This document shows positions 7,572-15,397 of a DNA stretch of 34,759 bases, piece by piece. Numbering within the stretch: position 1 is the stretch's first letter; the number at the start of each line of letters is the position of its first letter. This DNA is from Sulfurimonas sp. (GTDB taxonomy: Bacteria > Campylobacterota > Campylobacteria > Campylobacterales > Sulfurimonadaceae): the NCBI GenBank assembly GCA_026996295.1, contig JALWLL010000104.1, positions 1 through 34,759 of the forward strand, in the 5' to 3' direction. Under the pieces are notes generated by a model that saw only the letters and a program-made list of their open reading frames with translations, was not told the DNA's origin and searched no databases. The position numbers and the translations under genes are program-made.

Positions 7572-8297
7572 ATGGGTGAGTACACACTTTGCTCACTCCT
7601 CTTTCGCACCACACCGGAGTATGGTGCTAACCTCCAAACACTTCTAAACCTTGTAGAGCAGACACCTGCCAAATCACTCATAGTAGCTCCGGAAGTTTGT
7701 TTGAGCGGCTATGACTACGATAACCTTGAAGCGGTTCTTGAGTTTGCAGAGGTAGCTAACAAAGCACTGAAAAAAGCTTCGCAGAAAAAAATCATCATAC
7801 TTACTATGCTTGAGAGAAGGGATGGTGAGGTATTTAACTTTGCCAAAATTTTTCATAACGGTGCAATAGTATATGAACGCCCAAAAGCAAGATTGTTCCG
7901 TTTTGGTGATGAGCATAAGTATATGAGCGAAGGAGATGATAAAGAGGTTCGGATAGTAGAAGTTGAGGGGATTAAAATCGGGGTGCTTATTTGCTTTGAG
8001 CTTCGTTTTAAGGATCTGTGGCAAAAGCTTGAGGGTGCTGATGTGATTGCGGCACCTTCGTACTGGGGTGTTTTGCGAACAGAGCATTTCAAGGTGATCA
8101 CTCAGGCTTTGGCGATCATAAACCAGTGCTATGTTGTAGCAAGTGATTCAGAGGATGATGAGTGTACAAAGATGAGCGGTATTATCAGACCACATGGCGA
8201 GGTGCTTCATAATGGGAATAAGCCTTGCTTAGAACTGCCATATAACACAAAAGAGATCAAGACCATGAGACGATATATGGATATAGGAATAAAGTAA
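7572..8297 (+). CDS. Carbon-nitrogen hydrolase (nitrilase superfamily)
   Basis: 241 residues with the Glu-Lys-Cys triad of the nitrilase superfamily: Glu41 in VAPEVCLSGYDYD, Lys105 in YERPKARLF and Cys141 in GVLICFELRF. The later conserved segment DVIAAPSYWG also fits. These enzymes hydrolyse amide or C-N bonds; length and motifs suit a small omega-amidase or deaminated-glutathione-amidase-like protein, but the substrate is not readable. It sits between nrdB (2-bp gap) and pcm (no gap), so it is probably in the same transcript. Confidence 0.92.
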   Translation: MGEYTLCSLLFRTTPEYGANLQTLLNLVEQTPAKSLIVAPEVCLSGYDYDNLEAVLEFAEVANKALKKASQKKIIILTMLERRDGEVFNFAKIFHNGAIVYERPKARLFRFGDEHKYMSEGDDKEVRIVEVEGIKIGVLICFELRFKDLWQKLEGADVIAAPSYWGVLRTEHFKVITQALAIINQCYVVASDSEDDECTKMSGIIRPHGEVLHNGNKPCLELPYNTKEIKTMRRYMDIGIK

Positions 8298-8936
8298 TTG
8301 GACAGAATAACAGCAACTAAAACGGCAAGGTTGGCACAGGAGTGTCATACATTTTTTGCTTTGAGTGACGAGGTCAAAGAGGCTATAGCAAAAACAAACA
8401 GAGAGGTGTTTGTGCCAAACGGTTTTAAGCACCATGCTTATAAACTCGATGCCCTTCCCATAGGAGCCGCTCAGTATATCAGTTCACCGCTTACAGTTGC
8501 CAAGATGACACAGTATCTTGAGCCTCAAGGTGCTGACAGAGTTTTAGAAGTTGGTTGTGGCAGCGGGTATCAGGCAGCTGTTTTGTCACACCTTTTTCGC
8601 GGTGTTTTTACGATAGAGCGTATCGAACCACTTATTTTAGAAGCAAAAAAGCGTTTTAGAGCGCTTGGTATCCATAACATACATACAAGAACAGATGATG
8701 GACAAAACGGCTGGATTCAGTATGCTCCCTATGACAGGATCTTATTTTCTGCTTCTGCAAAAGAGATACCTCAGAAGCTTTTTGAACAGTTGCGTGATGG
8801 CGGTATTTTGGTCGCACCGGTAGAAAAGGGCGGCAAACAGATCATAACACGTTTTAAAAAGAGCGGCACTACAATACAAAAAACTGAACTTGAAGCGTGT
8901 GACTTTGTCCCGATCCTCAATGGGGTTCAGAAGTAG
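8298..8936 (+). CDS. pcm: Protein-L-isoaspartate O-methyltransferase
   Basis: 212-residue SAM-dependent methyltransferase that repairs isoaspartyl damage in ageing proteins. SAM motif I is VLEVGCGSGYQAA (82-94), preceded by the family segment LPIGAAQYISSP (53-64), which is a variant of the usual PIGxxQTIS. DRILFSASAKEIP and LRDGGILVAPV match the later motifs. The start is a TTG immediately after the upstream stop codon, suggesting translational coupling; the next in-frame ATG lies too deep in the conserved fold. Confidence 0.92.
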   Translation: MDRITATKTARLAQECHTFFALSDEVKEAIAKTNREVFVPNGFKHHAYKLDALPIGAAQYISSPLTVAKMTQYLEPQGADRVLEVGCGSGYQAAVLSHLFRGVFTIERIEPLILEAKKRFRALGIHNIHTRTDDGQNGWIQYAPYDRILFSASAKEIPQKLFEQLRDGGILVAPVEKGGKQIITRFKKSGTTIQKTELEACDFVPILNGVQK

Positions 8937-8989
8937 TACTAAAGCTTTTTGATAGTAAAATAACATGAAATTAAACTAGGAAGTGGCAT

Positions 8990-9826
8990 ATGGAAAATGT
9001 TTATGGCATAGAATACTCAAAACCGAAAGTGGTCCTTTTACAAGAGACAGGGATCGGTGTCGCAGAAGCAGCGGCAAGAACATGTTATGATTCTTTTGAA
9101 AACTCTGAAAATGACGTAGTAAAAGATATAGAGCATACTTTGCCAAACACCCAAATGTGTGATGCACTCAACAGCATAGAAAAATCAAACCTTTTAGAAG
9201 ACCTTGCCTGGACCTATTTTCACCACTCCATTTTAGAACATGCAAACCTTAGTTTTTTGATTCGCGGTACTTCCAGAGGTGTACTGCAAGAACATGCTCG
9301 CCATCGTATTCAGGCGATAAGCGTACGAAGTACACGTTACACGATGAGCTCCATTATCAACGCTTTTGTTGCATCTCGACATGGCGGGGACAAAGAGTTC
9401 TTCATCACTAAGATCTTGGAACTTGATATGTTCGTGACCCAAAGTGAAGAGTACAACCGCATAGAGATAGGGGCGATGTATGATAAGTTGAGCTATCAGT
9501 CTCAGGTGGTAGAGGATTTTGATGCTATGGCGGTTACAAAGAGTTCACTGGAGTTTGTAGAGAAACTCGAAGGTAATCCTGAAGAGCTTTACAATGCTTT
9601 GGAGTATGGAAAGAAAAAACGCAATGTCGGTGATGCTTTTAAACATATCATCAGTGACAATGTCAAGGTAGATATGGTAGTTACTTTTAACTTGAGAAGT
9701 CTGAAGAACTATTTCTCTTTAAGAGATTCCGGTGCAGCCTACTTCCAAATAAGATGGCTTGCTCAAGAGATGATGAGAGTAACACCGAAGAAGTACTTAG
9801 ATCTCATCGTAAAATCAAGCAGATAG
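8990..9826 (+). CDS. thyX: FAD-dependent thymidylate synthase
   Basis: 278 residues, longer than many ThyX (about 210-250), with extra sequence after residue ~120. ThyX makes dTMP from dUMP using FAD and methylene-tetrahydrofolate. The ThyX motif is RHRIQAISVRSTRY at 104-117: RHR, Ser114 and Arg116 are conserved, while the usual Ser of RHRxxS is Ala109. Other matches are the helix with HHSILEHANLSFLIRG and the C-terminal LRSLKNYFSLRDSGAAYFQIRWLA region containing the catalytic Arg. There is no thyA in the window. A small lipoprotein gene follows after 7 bp. Confidence 0.95.
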   Translation: MENVYGIEYSKPKVVLLQETGIGVAEAAARTCYDSFENSENDVVKDIEHTLPNTQMCDALNSIEKSNLLEDLAWTYFHHSILEHANLSFLIRGTSRGVLQEHARHRIQAISVRSTRYTMSSIINAFVASRHGGDKEFFITKILELDMFVTQSEEYNRIEIGAMYDKLSYQSQVVEDFDAMAVTKSSLEFVEKLEGNPEELYNALEYGKKKRNVGDAFKHIISDNVKVDMVVTFNLRSLKNYFSLRDSGAAYFQIRWLAQEMMRVTPKKYLDLIVKSSR

Positions 9827-9833
9827 GGTATAT

Positions 9834-10046
9834 ATGTATAAGTTATTATTTTTAAGCGCTTTGGTGTTTAGTGGGTGTTCTTACTTCACTTTCAATGCGA
9901 CGATGTGTGAACAGATAGCATCAGATCCTCAAGCGACTATCCCTCAAGAGTGTAGAGCCTACAACGAAGAAGAAGCGAAAAAGGCGTTTGACAAAGAGAA
10001 AGAAAACATAAGCACGGACGAAATCATAAAGTTCAACAAAGAATAA
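9834..10046 (+). CDS. Small lipoprotein of unknown function
   Basis: 70 residues. An N-terminal hydrophobic segment ends in lipobox LVFSGC, giving lipidated Cys15. The mature part contains CEQIASDPQ and TIPQECRAY (a second and third Cys that could pair) and a charged C-terminal helix rich in Glu and Lys. It is 7 bp after thyX and 18 bp before the diguanylate cyclase gene, so it is probably part of a short operon. No family recognised. Confidence 0.8.
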   Translation: MYKLLFLSALVFSGCSYFTFNATMCEQIASDPQATIPQECRAYNEEEAKKAFDKEKENISTDEIIKFNKE

Positions 10047-10064
10047 ACACAGGTAAGAGGCAAT

Positions 10065-11234
10065 ATGAATTCATTAAAATTAATTTTTATCAACCTTATG
10101 ATTCCAGCGGCTATAACAGCTGTCTTTGCGCTTTTGGTGTACAAAATGTCAGGTGTTCCAAGTTCACTTTTTTCTATTGCTCCTTATCTTTTATATGCAC
10201 TGACTGCTATTGTTGTGTGGGTCTCTTGGCACTTTAACAGAAACAGATTTATCTATGTTTTGCTCCCTTTAATTTTTATGCACTTGGGTTTTGAGTATCT
10301 TGACAGCGCTCATGCGACAGCTTTGTACAACTACGGATCGCTTTTTTACCCCATACATCTTTTGGTGTTTCTGGTTTTAAAAGAGCGGGGTTTTTTGAGT
10401 GTATGGGGTATGGCAAAAGTTGCATTTTTTATTTTTGAGCTGTTTTTGGTGCTGTATCTGCTTAATTTTCCTAGTCTCGCCCTTGATAGCTTTATAAATA
10501 CCAAAATCTTTGCGATCTCTTTTGCTCCGATCAAAGATGTTTCAGTGATCGTTGGGGTATTTATAGCTTTTGTTATGGGTGTGCTTGTGCTTTTAAACAG
10601 ATACCTTATTTACAACAGCTCTTTTTTAGTGATCTTGATCACTTTTTACTTGGCGCTTTATTATATCAAGGTGCCTCATGCGACAGAGACGCTCTTTTTG
10701 GCAATAGGGGTGATAGTATTTGTCATTCTCATAAGAGAGTCTTACAGACTTGCTTTTTATGACGAGCTTACTTTACTTCCGGGAAGAAGAGCTCTTGTGG
10801 AAGATATGGCAAAACTAGGAAGAAAGTACACCTTGGCGATGATAGATATCGATCATTTCAAAAAGTTTAACGATACCTATGGACATAAGACAGGTGATGA
10901 TGTGTTGAAGATGGTCGCTTCGAAATTTGCCAATGTTGGAGGTAACGGAAAAGCATACCGTTACGGCGGGGAGGAGTTTACCATACTTTTTCCCTCTCGG
11001 GATGTTCATGAGTCGTACATCCATGTTGATCTGCTCAGACAGGATATAGCCCAAACACCTTTTGTTGTCCGAAGCAAGAAGAAAAAAAGTTCCAAAACCA
11101 TCCATGTGAACATCTCTGCGGGGATGGTTGAGAACACTTCAGAAGACAAGGACCCTTTCGCTGTTATGAAAAGAGCCGATGAAGCACTCTACAGAGCGAA
11201 AAAATCCGGTAGAAACCGTGTTGTAAAAGCTTAG
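10065..11234 (+). CDS. Membrane diguanylate cyclase (multi-TM + GGEEF)
   Basis: 389 residues. The first ~225 hold seven or eight hydrophobic helices, an integral-membrane sensory module of unrecognised type. The C-terminal GGDEF domain (~230-389) looks active: DELTLLPGRR (233-242), DIDHFKKFND (261-270), and GGEEF at 301-305, with ISAGM and YRAKKSGRNRV at the end. The RxxD I-site normally found five residues before the signature is absent (GGNGKAYRYGGEEF), so product feedback inhibition is unlikely. Contrast the two degenerate GGDEF-like proteins at 55-1248 and 18124-18543. Confidence 0.92.
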   Translation: MNSLKLIFINLMIPAAITAVFALLVYKMSGVPSSLFSIAPYLLYALTAIVVWVSWHFNRNRFIYVLLPLIFMHLGFEYLDSAHATALYNYGSLFYPIHLLVFLVLKERGFLSVWGMAKVAFFIFELFLVLYLLNFPSLALDSFINTKIFAISFAPIKDVSVIVGVFIAFVMGVLVLLNRYLIYNSSFLVILITFYLALYYIKVPHATETLFLAIGVIVFVILIRESYRLAFYDELTLLPGRRALVEDMAKLGRKYTLAMIDIDHFKKFNDTYGHKTGDDVLKMVASKFANVGGNGKAYRYGGEEFTILFPSRDVHESYIHVDLLRQDIAQTPFVVRSKKKKSSKTIHVNISAGMVENTSEDKDPFAVMKRADEALYRAKKSGRNRVVKA

Positions 11235-11247
11235 CATAGGTTTTAGG

Positions 11248-11253
11248 TATAAT
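11248..11253 (+). promoter_or_regulatory. -10 element upstream of phnA
   Basis: TATAAT about 30 bases before the phnA start, followed by a strong AAAGGA Shine-Dalgarno at 11272-11277. It overlaps the tail of the intergenic gap after the diguanylate cyclase gene. Confidence 0.5.
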
Positions 11254-11282
11254 TCGAAAAAATTAACTTCTAAAGGAAAAGT

Positions 11283-11837
11283 ATGAGTATAGAAAAAGAG
11301 CTTCAAGAGAGAAGTGGCGGTGTTTGTGAACTTTGTGGAAGTGCTGATGATCTAAGTGTTTTTGATGTTACACCTTCTGATGGAAGTGCTGAAAAAGCTG
11401 CATATATTTGTGGTGTTTGTAAAAAACAGATACAGAGCGGTGAACTTGATGAAACACACTTCAACTGTTTAAACGATGCCATGTGGAGTGAAGTTCCTGC
11501 CGTACAGGTGCTCTCTTACAGACTTCTCAATACTCTTGGTCGTCAAGATCTTGTCGATATGATCTATATGACAGATGATATCAAAGCCTGGGCAGAAGAG
11601 GGTATGGGTAACGATGAAGATACCCTTATCTACAAAGATGCAAACGGTGTAGTTCTTCAAGCGGGAGATACTGTTGTTATAACAAAAGATTTGGATGTTA
11701 AGGGAGGCGGATTTACGGCAAAACGCGGTACTGCGGTGAGAAATATCGCTTTGGTTCCAAACGATGCTGAGCATATAGAGGGTCGTGTAAACGGCGTAAA
11801 GATCCATATACTGACAAAATTCCTAAAAAAATCATAA
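11283..11837 (+). CDS. phnA: PhnA-family zinc-ribbon protein
   Basis: 184 residues. The N-terminal zinc ribbon has two CxxC pairs, CELC and CGVC, and the C-terminal half is the SH3-like PhnA domain containing GVVLQAGDTVVITKDLDVKG and a closing GVKIHILTKFLKK. The name comes from an early E. coli phosphonate link; the protein is broadly distributed and its role is unsettled. The stop codon overlaps the dGTPase ATG by one base (TAATG), so the two are translationally coupled. Confidence 0.92.
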   Translation: MSIEKELQERSGGVCELCGSADDLSVFDVTPSDGSAEKAAYICGVCKKQIQSGELDETHFNCLNDAMWSEVPAVQVLSYRLLNTLGRQDLVDMIYMTDDIKAWAEEGMGNDEDTLIYKDANGVVLQAGDTVVITKDLDVKGGGFTAKRGTAVRNIALVPNDAEHIEGRVNGVKIHILTKFLKKS

Positions 11838-12934
11838 TGCTTCCCTACGAGCGTTTTTATACCATAGAGAAAGATTTTAGAACACCTTATGCAAGGGACA
11901 GAGACAGGATCATCCACTCCGGAAGTTTTAGAAAATTAGAGTACAAAACACAGGTTTTTTTAAATCAGGAGGGTGATTTTTTCCGCACCCGTCTGACCCA
12001 CTCCATAGAGGTATCGCAGATCGCACGCTCGATCACTTCCCAGCTGGGTTTGGATGATTCGCTTGCAGAAGCGATCGCTTTAGCACATGACTTGGGGCAC
12101 ACTCCCTTTGGTCACGTTGGTGGTGATGCCCTTGATGAGTGCTTGAGAAACGATGGCTATACAAATGGTTTTGAGCACAATTTTCAAAGTTTTCGGGTTG
12201 TCTCCTCCTTGGAGAAAAGATACAAGCAGTTTGATGGGCTCAACCTTACTTTTGCAACTTTGGAGGGAATTCTTAAACACTCCTACCCTTATAAAAAAAG
12301 CTTTCTTCCTTCAGTGATAGATGAGATGTTTCATCTCGATACCCACCCCTCCATCGAAGCGATGGTGGTAGATCGTGCCGATGAGATAGCCTATATGAGT
12401 CATGATATTGACGATGGTATCAACTCGGGGTTTATCAGTTTTGAGGACTTAAAAGAGAGTGAGCTTATTTGTGAAATATTGCAAAAAGTGCAAGAGGAGG
12501 GTGTGGGACTTGAGGATGATGAGATGTTTCGTTACCGTTTCAGTTCCCATCTTATTAACCATTTGGTGTACTCACTTTTAGAGTATTCCAAAGAGAAGAT
12601 AGACAACTCTGAAGTTTTAAGTGCTCAGATAGACTCAAAAAAGGAACTGCCGGTTGGTTTTGAACCTGCTTTGGAGAGAAAAATCAAGAAGTTAAAAAAG
12701 CTGCTCTTTAACAAACTCTACCAACATAAGAACATAGTTACGAAAATGTTTGCCGGAAAACAGGCCATAGGGGGTCTCTACACCGCTTTAATGCAAGAAG
12801 AGAAGATGTTACCGCAGTTTTATTACAAACAGCTTGGAGACAGAGCAAAACATAGAGTGATAGCAGATTTCATCGCTTCCATGAGTGACAGACATGCTCT
12901 TTCACTCTACAATGAGATGTACGGAAAAATCTAA
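11837..12934 (+). CDS. dgt: dGTPase-like HD-domain triphosphohydrolase
   Basis: 365 residues. The HD metal site is complete: His55 in RLTHSIEVSQIARS, His84-Asp85 in ALAHDLGHTPFGHVGG, and Asp181 in VDRADEIAYMSHDIDDG. It also has the family N-terminus RTPYARDRDRIIHSGSFRKLEYKTQVF. Enzymes of this family cut dNTPs to deoxynucleoside plus triphosphate and tune dNTP pools, which fits the nearby nrdB and thyX. It matches the shorter type-2 dGTPase-like subfamily, so it may act on several dNTPs. It starts on the last base of phnA's stop codon. Confidence 0.93.
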   Translation: MLPYERFYTIEKDFRTPYARDRDRIIHSGSFRKLEYKTQVFLNQEGDFFRTRLTHSIEVSQIARSITSQLGLDDSLAEAIALAHDLGHTPFGHVGGDALDECLRNDGYTNGFEHNFQSFRVVSSLEKRYKQFDGLNLTFATLEGILKHSYPYKKSFLPSVIDEMFHLDTHPSIEAMVVDRADEIAYMSHDIDDGINSGFISFEDLKESELICEILQKVQEEGVGLEDDEMFRYRFSSHLINHLVYSLLEYSKEKIDNSEVLSAQIDSKKELPVGFEPALERKIKKLKKLLFNKLYQHKNIVTKMFAGKQAIGGLYTALMQEEKMLPQFYYKQLGDRAKHRVIADFIASMSDRHALSLYNEMYGKI

Positions 12935-12966
12935 AGTCTCTTTTATATGTGAGAGACCTTAGTGAC

Positions 12967-13001
12967 AAGCTCCTGTATTGAGTGCTCAATGAAGTGAGCT
13001 T
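12967..13001 (+). terminator. Possible terminator after dgt
   Basis: Nested inverted repeat between convergent genes: outer arms AAGCTC/GAGCTT and inner arms ATTGAG/CTCAAT with a 2-base loop and small internal bulges. T-rich sequence follows on the plus side. A shorter 6-bp repeat (GTCTCT/AGAGAC) lies just upstream at 12936-12957. Imperfect, so only moderately convincing. Confidence 0.4.
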
Positions 13002-13024
13002 TTAGTATTTTCCAAGTTTTTTTA

Positions 13025-14503
13025 TTAAAACTGTTGTAAAAACTTTGCGAGATTGTGCTGATCTTCTCGATATATTGTATGTTTTTGATAAGGTTGAAGT
13101 GTCGCATACTTAATAGCTAATCCAAATTTGAGAGTTTTTTTGCGTGTTGTACCCACTGTTACCTTTTTAAAGCTAGCCTCTTTTATGTGATCCCAGAATG
13201 TTAAGGCTTTTAGTTGTATGACACCATTTGGAGAGAGCTCACTCATAAAATTTTGAGTTCTATCATTGGCAATCTTATAGATTGCACCATCATAGTAAAG
13301 GCTAATTGAACCAATTTCAATAAATTGATCTGTTTTATTTGTTAAGCCAATTGTCTGAGTTTCAGGCTCAAATGTTACCTCGATATTTTTATCGCTATTA
13401 TGATATTTTGGAAAGACATCATTAAAGCTTGCTGATATGATTTCATAAGTTGCTGTGATACTTTTTGTATCGCTGTTGACCTCTTTTGGCATTTGTTTGA
13501 GGCGGTAAAAAAGCGTTTTATGTTTTGTTGTTGCTTGATATTCATTATAGTCTGCAAAAATCTCAATGTTAGTCGTTTGTTGTTTCAAATAATTCTCATA
13601 ATCTTTTTTTGCATTCACTGCTCTTTTTTGTTTAATTGTCTGCAACTCCATTTTTAAATCTTTTTCTATTTCTATTTTTGAGTTAGAAAATTTTTCTAAA
13701 CACTCATTATTTGCTGTACAAGGAAAATTGTTATCGACAAGAGACTTATAATTTTTTCTGAAATCTACTGGGTGCTTTTCAAGTGCTGTATGTTTTAATG
13801 ATGCTAGGGTATTAAGTGGTTCGTTATGATAAAAACCACTATGGTCTTGAATATTTATTTTAACTTTAGGCATTTTTTTTATATAGCTGTTTTGGTATTG
13901 AGTAAGCAATGTATTTAACTCGTTATTTGTTTCATCTGTTATCTGTTTGAGTGAATTCTCTGCTTTATACTTTGTTTGTAATAGAGCGTCATACTTGTTT
14001 ATAAGAGCTATACGATCAATATTTTCATCTTTTATCCAATCTTTTGCAGTTTCATCGAAGAGTTCATAGTCAAAAACATGATGATTGTCACACATTCCAC
14101 CGCCCAATACAATATTGAGTCCAAGTACAAATGGGGCAAATAATAGGTTTTGAAGAAAAACGTGGCTTGTCTTATCATCACACTCAACAATTTCAAATGG
14201 TACCTCAGGAGTTTCCGGAGTATTCCATAAGATACCGGACTTTTTAAGCTTATAAACACGTGTATTGAAACCAACGGGTTTGTAATCATTCAGACGAAGG
14301 GCAGGCTTATTTGTTTGATTGACTATCTCTTTTGAAAAAGTTTTATTTTCAAGATCATATGGAGCGAAAAGTTTTGCTTCTTGTTTATAGTTCTCGTTGC
14401 TAATAGGTTGAGGGAGAGGTTTTTTCCCGCAACCGCTTAAAAGAGAGATTATCGCAAAAGTTGATAGTCCTAAAAGTAGTAAGTTTTTTCTGTTGTTTTT
14501 CAT
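13025..14503 (-). CDS. Large lipoprotein of unknown function
   Basis: 492 residues from the ATG at 14503, chosen because an AAGGA lies 7 bases upstream; an in-frame ATG at 14551 falls inside the promoter and cannot be used. Lipobox LLSGC gives lipidated Cys25. The mature part starts with a Lys/Pro-rich linker, has a Cys pair in GGGMCDNHH and ECDDK, a helical, probably coiled-coil middle (~180-330), and a beta-rich C-terminal third with VTFEPETQTIGLTNKTDQFIEIGSISLYYDG. No family recognised. It is monocistronic, with a more AT-rich, Asn/Lys/Gln-heavy composition than its neighbours, which could mean lineage-specific acquisition. Confidence 0.82.
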   Translation of the reverse strand: MKNNRKNLLLLGLSTFAIISLLSGCGKKPLPQPISNENYKQEAKLFAPYDLENKTFSKEIVNQTNKPALRLNDYKPVGFNTRVYKLKKSGILWNTPETPEVPFEIVECDDKTSHVFLQNLLFAPFVLGLNIVLGGGMCDNHHVFDYELFDETAKDWIKDENIDRIALINKYDALLQTKYKAENSLKQITDETNNELNTLLTQYQNSYIKKMPKVKINIQDHSGFYHNEPLNTLASLKHTALEKHPVDFRKNYKSLVDNNFPCTANNECLEKFSNSKIEIEKDLKMELQTIKQKRAVNAKKDYENYLKQQTTNIEIFADYNEYQATTKHKTLFYRLKQMPKEVNSDTKSITATYEIISASFNDVFPKYHNSDKNIEVTFEPETQTIGLTNKTDQFIEIGSISLYYDGAIYKIANDRTQNFMSELSPNGVIQLKALTFWDHIKEASFKKVTVGTTRKKTLKFGLAIKYATLQPYQKHTIYREDQHNLAKFLQQF

Positions 14504-14536
14504 ATAAATATCCTTGTTGAAATTAGCAAGAAACAG

Positions 14537-14565
14537 TGTATAAAAAGTCACCCCCTCTTTGTCAA
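14537..14565 (-). promoter_or_regulatory. Consensus sigma70 promoter for the large lipoprotein gene
   Basis: On the minus strand: TTGACA (14560-14565), exact 17-base spacer, TATACA (14537-14542). The predicted start is near 14530, giving a leader of about 27 bases to the ATG at 14503. A full -35 hexamer is unusual in this window, where most promoters show only a -10. Confidence 0.75.
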
Positions 14566-14735
14566 GAATAAAATAATTTTTTTATTTGTTCCTTTAGTGG
14601 CGTTACTGCAAGTAGCAATATTTAAAAGATGACTATTATAGTATTGTTGGGGAAAAATCGCGATAGTTTGTTTCATAAAGTGTAAAATATGGAAGTTAAA
14701 AAGTTGAGCAAGATCGTAAAATAAAAATAGAAGTA

Positions 14736-14755
14736 TATAAGCCCGAAGGCTTATA
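14736..14755 (-). terminator. rpsU terminator with UUCG tetraloop
   Basis: Perfect 8-bp stem TATAAGCC/GGCTTATA starting directly after the rpsU stop codon. On the minus strand the loop is C(UUCG)G, an exceptionally stable tetraloop, followed by a T-rich run in the RNA (about 10 T in 18 bases). Confidence 0.8.
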
Positions 14756-14968
14756 TTACAGGCGTGATTCGTAACGTCTCATCATATAAAGACGTTTAAG
14801 CATTTTTTTACGAGCTGAAATTTTGAACTTCTTACGTTTCTCAGTTTCTGTTTCGTGGAAACGGCGAGCACGAGCTTCTGTAACGATTAAGTTACGGTCA
14901 GTCTGCTTCTTGAAACGTCTGTAAGCTGCATCAAAATTATCATCTGGACGTAGTACAATACCAGGCAT
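14756..14968 (-). CDS. rpsU: 30S ribosomal protein bS21
   Basis: 70 residues starting [20 protein letters not shown], an unmistakable bS21: acidic/aromatic N-terminus, then very basic helices ending in [12 protein letters not shown]. bS21 sits near the 16S 3' end and helps mRNA selection. GGTGAT before the start is complementary to the 16S tail. A consensus-like extended -10 and a tight terminator flank it, so it is monocistronic and transcribed away from dnaG, unlike the E. coli rpsU-dnaG-rpoD operon. Confidence 0.98.
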   Translation of the reverse strand: MPGIVLRPDDNFDAAYRRFKKQTDRNLIVTEARARRFHETETEKRKKFKISARKKMLKRLYMMRRYESRL

Positions 14969-15005
14969 ATCACATCACCCACTTTCTTTTAAAATTTGGA
15001 GTGCA

Positions 15006-15014
15006 AGTATAGCA
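15006..15014 (-). promoter_or_regulatory. Extended -10 promoter for rpsU
   Basis: The minus strand reads TG-C-TATACT, an extended -10 about 40 bases before the rpsU ATG. The predicted start is near 15000. The upstream stretch is strongly T-rich. Confidence 0.6.
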
Positions 15015-15068
15015 TAAATAACTTCTTTTAAAGAAAAATCATATAAATTTTTAAAATTTTTTGTATTA

Positions 15069-15082
15069 TTGATCTATATCAA
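15069..15082. promoter_or_regulatory. FNR/CRP-family binding site
   Basis: TTGATCTATATCAA is an exact match to the FNR consensus TTGAT-N4-ATCAA and is fully palindromic in its arms. Its centre (15075.5) lies 41.5 bases before the start predicted from the TAAAAT element at 15105-15110, the classic class II activator spacing. It sits between divergent rpsU and the small peptide gene; spacing favours the peptide as target. Confidence 0.65.
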
Positions 15083-15104
15083 CAGCTTCTTTTTTTAAAT
15101 CAGA

Positions 15105-15110
15105 TAAAAT
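15105..15110 (+). promoter_or_regulatory. -10 element of the small peptide gene
   Basis: TAAAAT, predicted start near 15117, with the FNR-type box centred 41.5 bases upstream. There is no recognisable -35, as expected for an activator-dependent promoter. Confidence 0.5.
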
Positions 15111-15129
15111 TTGTCCGATTTAAAATTTT

Positions 15130-15146
15130 AGAACGTAATGCGTTCT
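15130..15146 (+). other. Short hairpin in the leader of the small peptide gene
   Basis: Inverted repeat AGAACG/CGTTCT with a 5-base loop, six bases before the AAAGGA Shine-Dalgarno. It could affect mRNA stability or be incidental. Confidence 0.35.
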
Positions 15147-15162
15147 TACCAAAGGAAATAAA

Positions 15163-15294
15163 ATGAAAAAAATCATTTTAACAATTGTTTTAATATGTGG
15201 TGCTCTTGGAGCAGATTCTATAGTGCATTATGATACACGAGATACGCCAAATCCAATCTCTAAACCAAACCATCCAAGTTCTGAGCTTTATTAA
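15163..15294 (+). CDS. Small exported peptide (43 aa)
   Basis: Short open frame with the marks of a real gene: AAAGGA Shine-Dalgarno at 15151, ATG, a signal peptide MKKIILTIVLICGALGA with a good cleavage site, and a perfect-stem terminator downstream. The mature peptide would be about 26 residues starting DSIVHYDTRD and ending HPSSELY, polar and Pro-rich with two His and no mature Cys. No family recognised. It is preceded by a class II FNR-type promoter, so expression may follow oxygen or redox state. Function unknown; periplasmic location is predicted. Confidence 0.72.
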   Translation: MKKIILTIVLICGALGADSIVHYDTRDTPNPISKPNHPSSELY

Positions 15295-15318
15295 ATAAAA
15301 GTTTTTCACTTTATTCAT

Positions 15319-15358
15319 TTTGCTTCTATAGTAAGGCTTTGATCTCTATAGAAGCAAA
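15319..15358 (+). terminator. Terminator after the small peptide gene
   Basis: Perfect 13-bp inverted repeat TTTGCTTCTATAG/CTATAGAAGCAAA with a 14-base loop, followed by a run of T. It isolates the small peptide from dnaG, which starts 40 bases later. Confidence 0.7.
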
Positions 15359-15397
15359 TATACTCTTTTTTAAACCACTCCCTGATATAATCTTTTT

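Noticed and set aside
14551-14553. Upstream ATG for the large lipoprotein (48 bases before the chosen start)
   Set aside because: It lies between the -35 and -10 of the gene's own promoter, so it would not be in the mRNA; a good Shine-Dalgarno and lipobox favour 14503.
14566-14735. Possible small RNA in the gap between the lipoprotein promoter and rpsU terminator
   Set aside because: I saw no promoter, no strong secondary structure and no match to a known RNA; mostly AT-rich sequence.
15163-15294. The small exported peptide as a type I toxin
   Set aside because: It has a cleavable signal peptide and a polar mature part rather than a single hydrophobic helix, and no antisense RNA promoter is visible.
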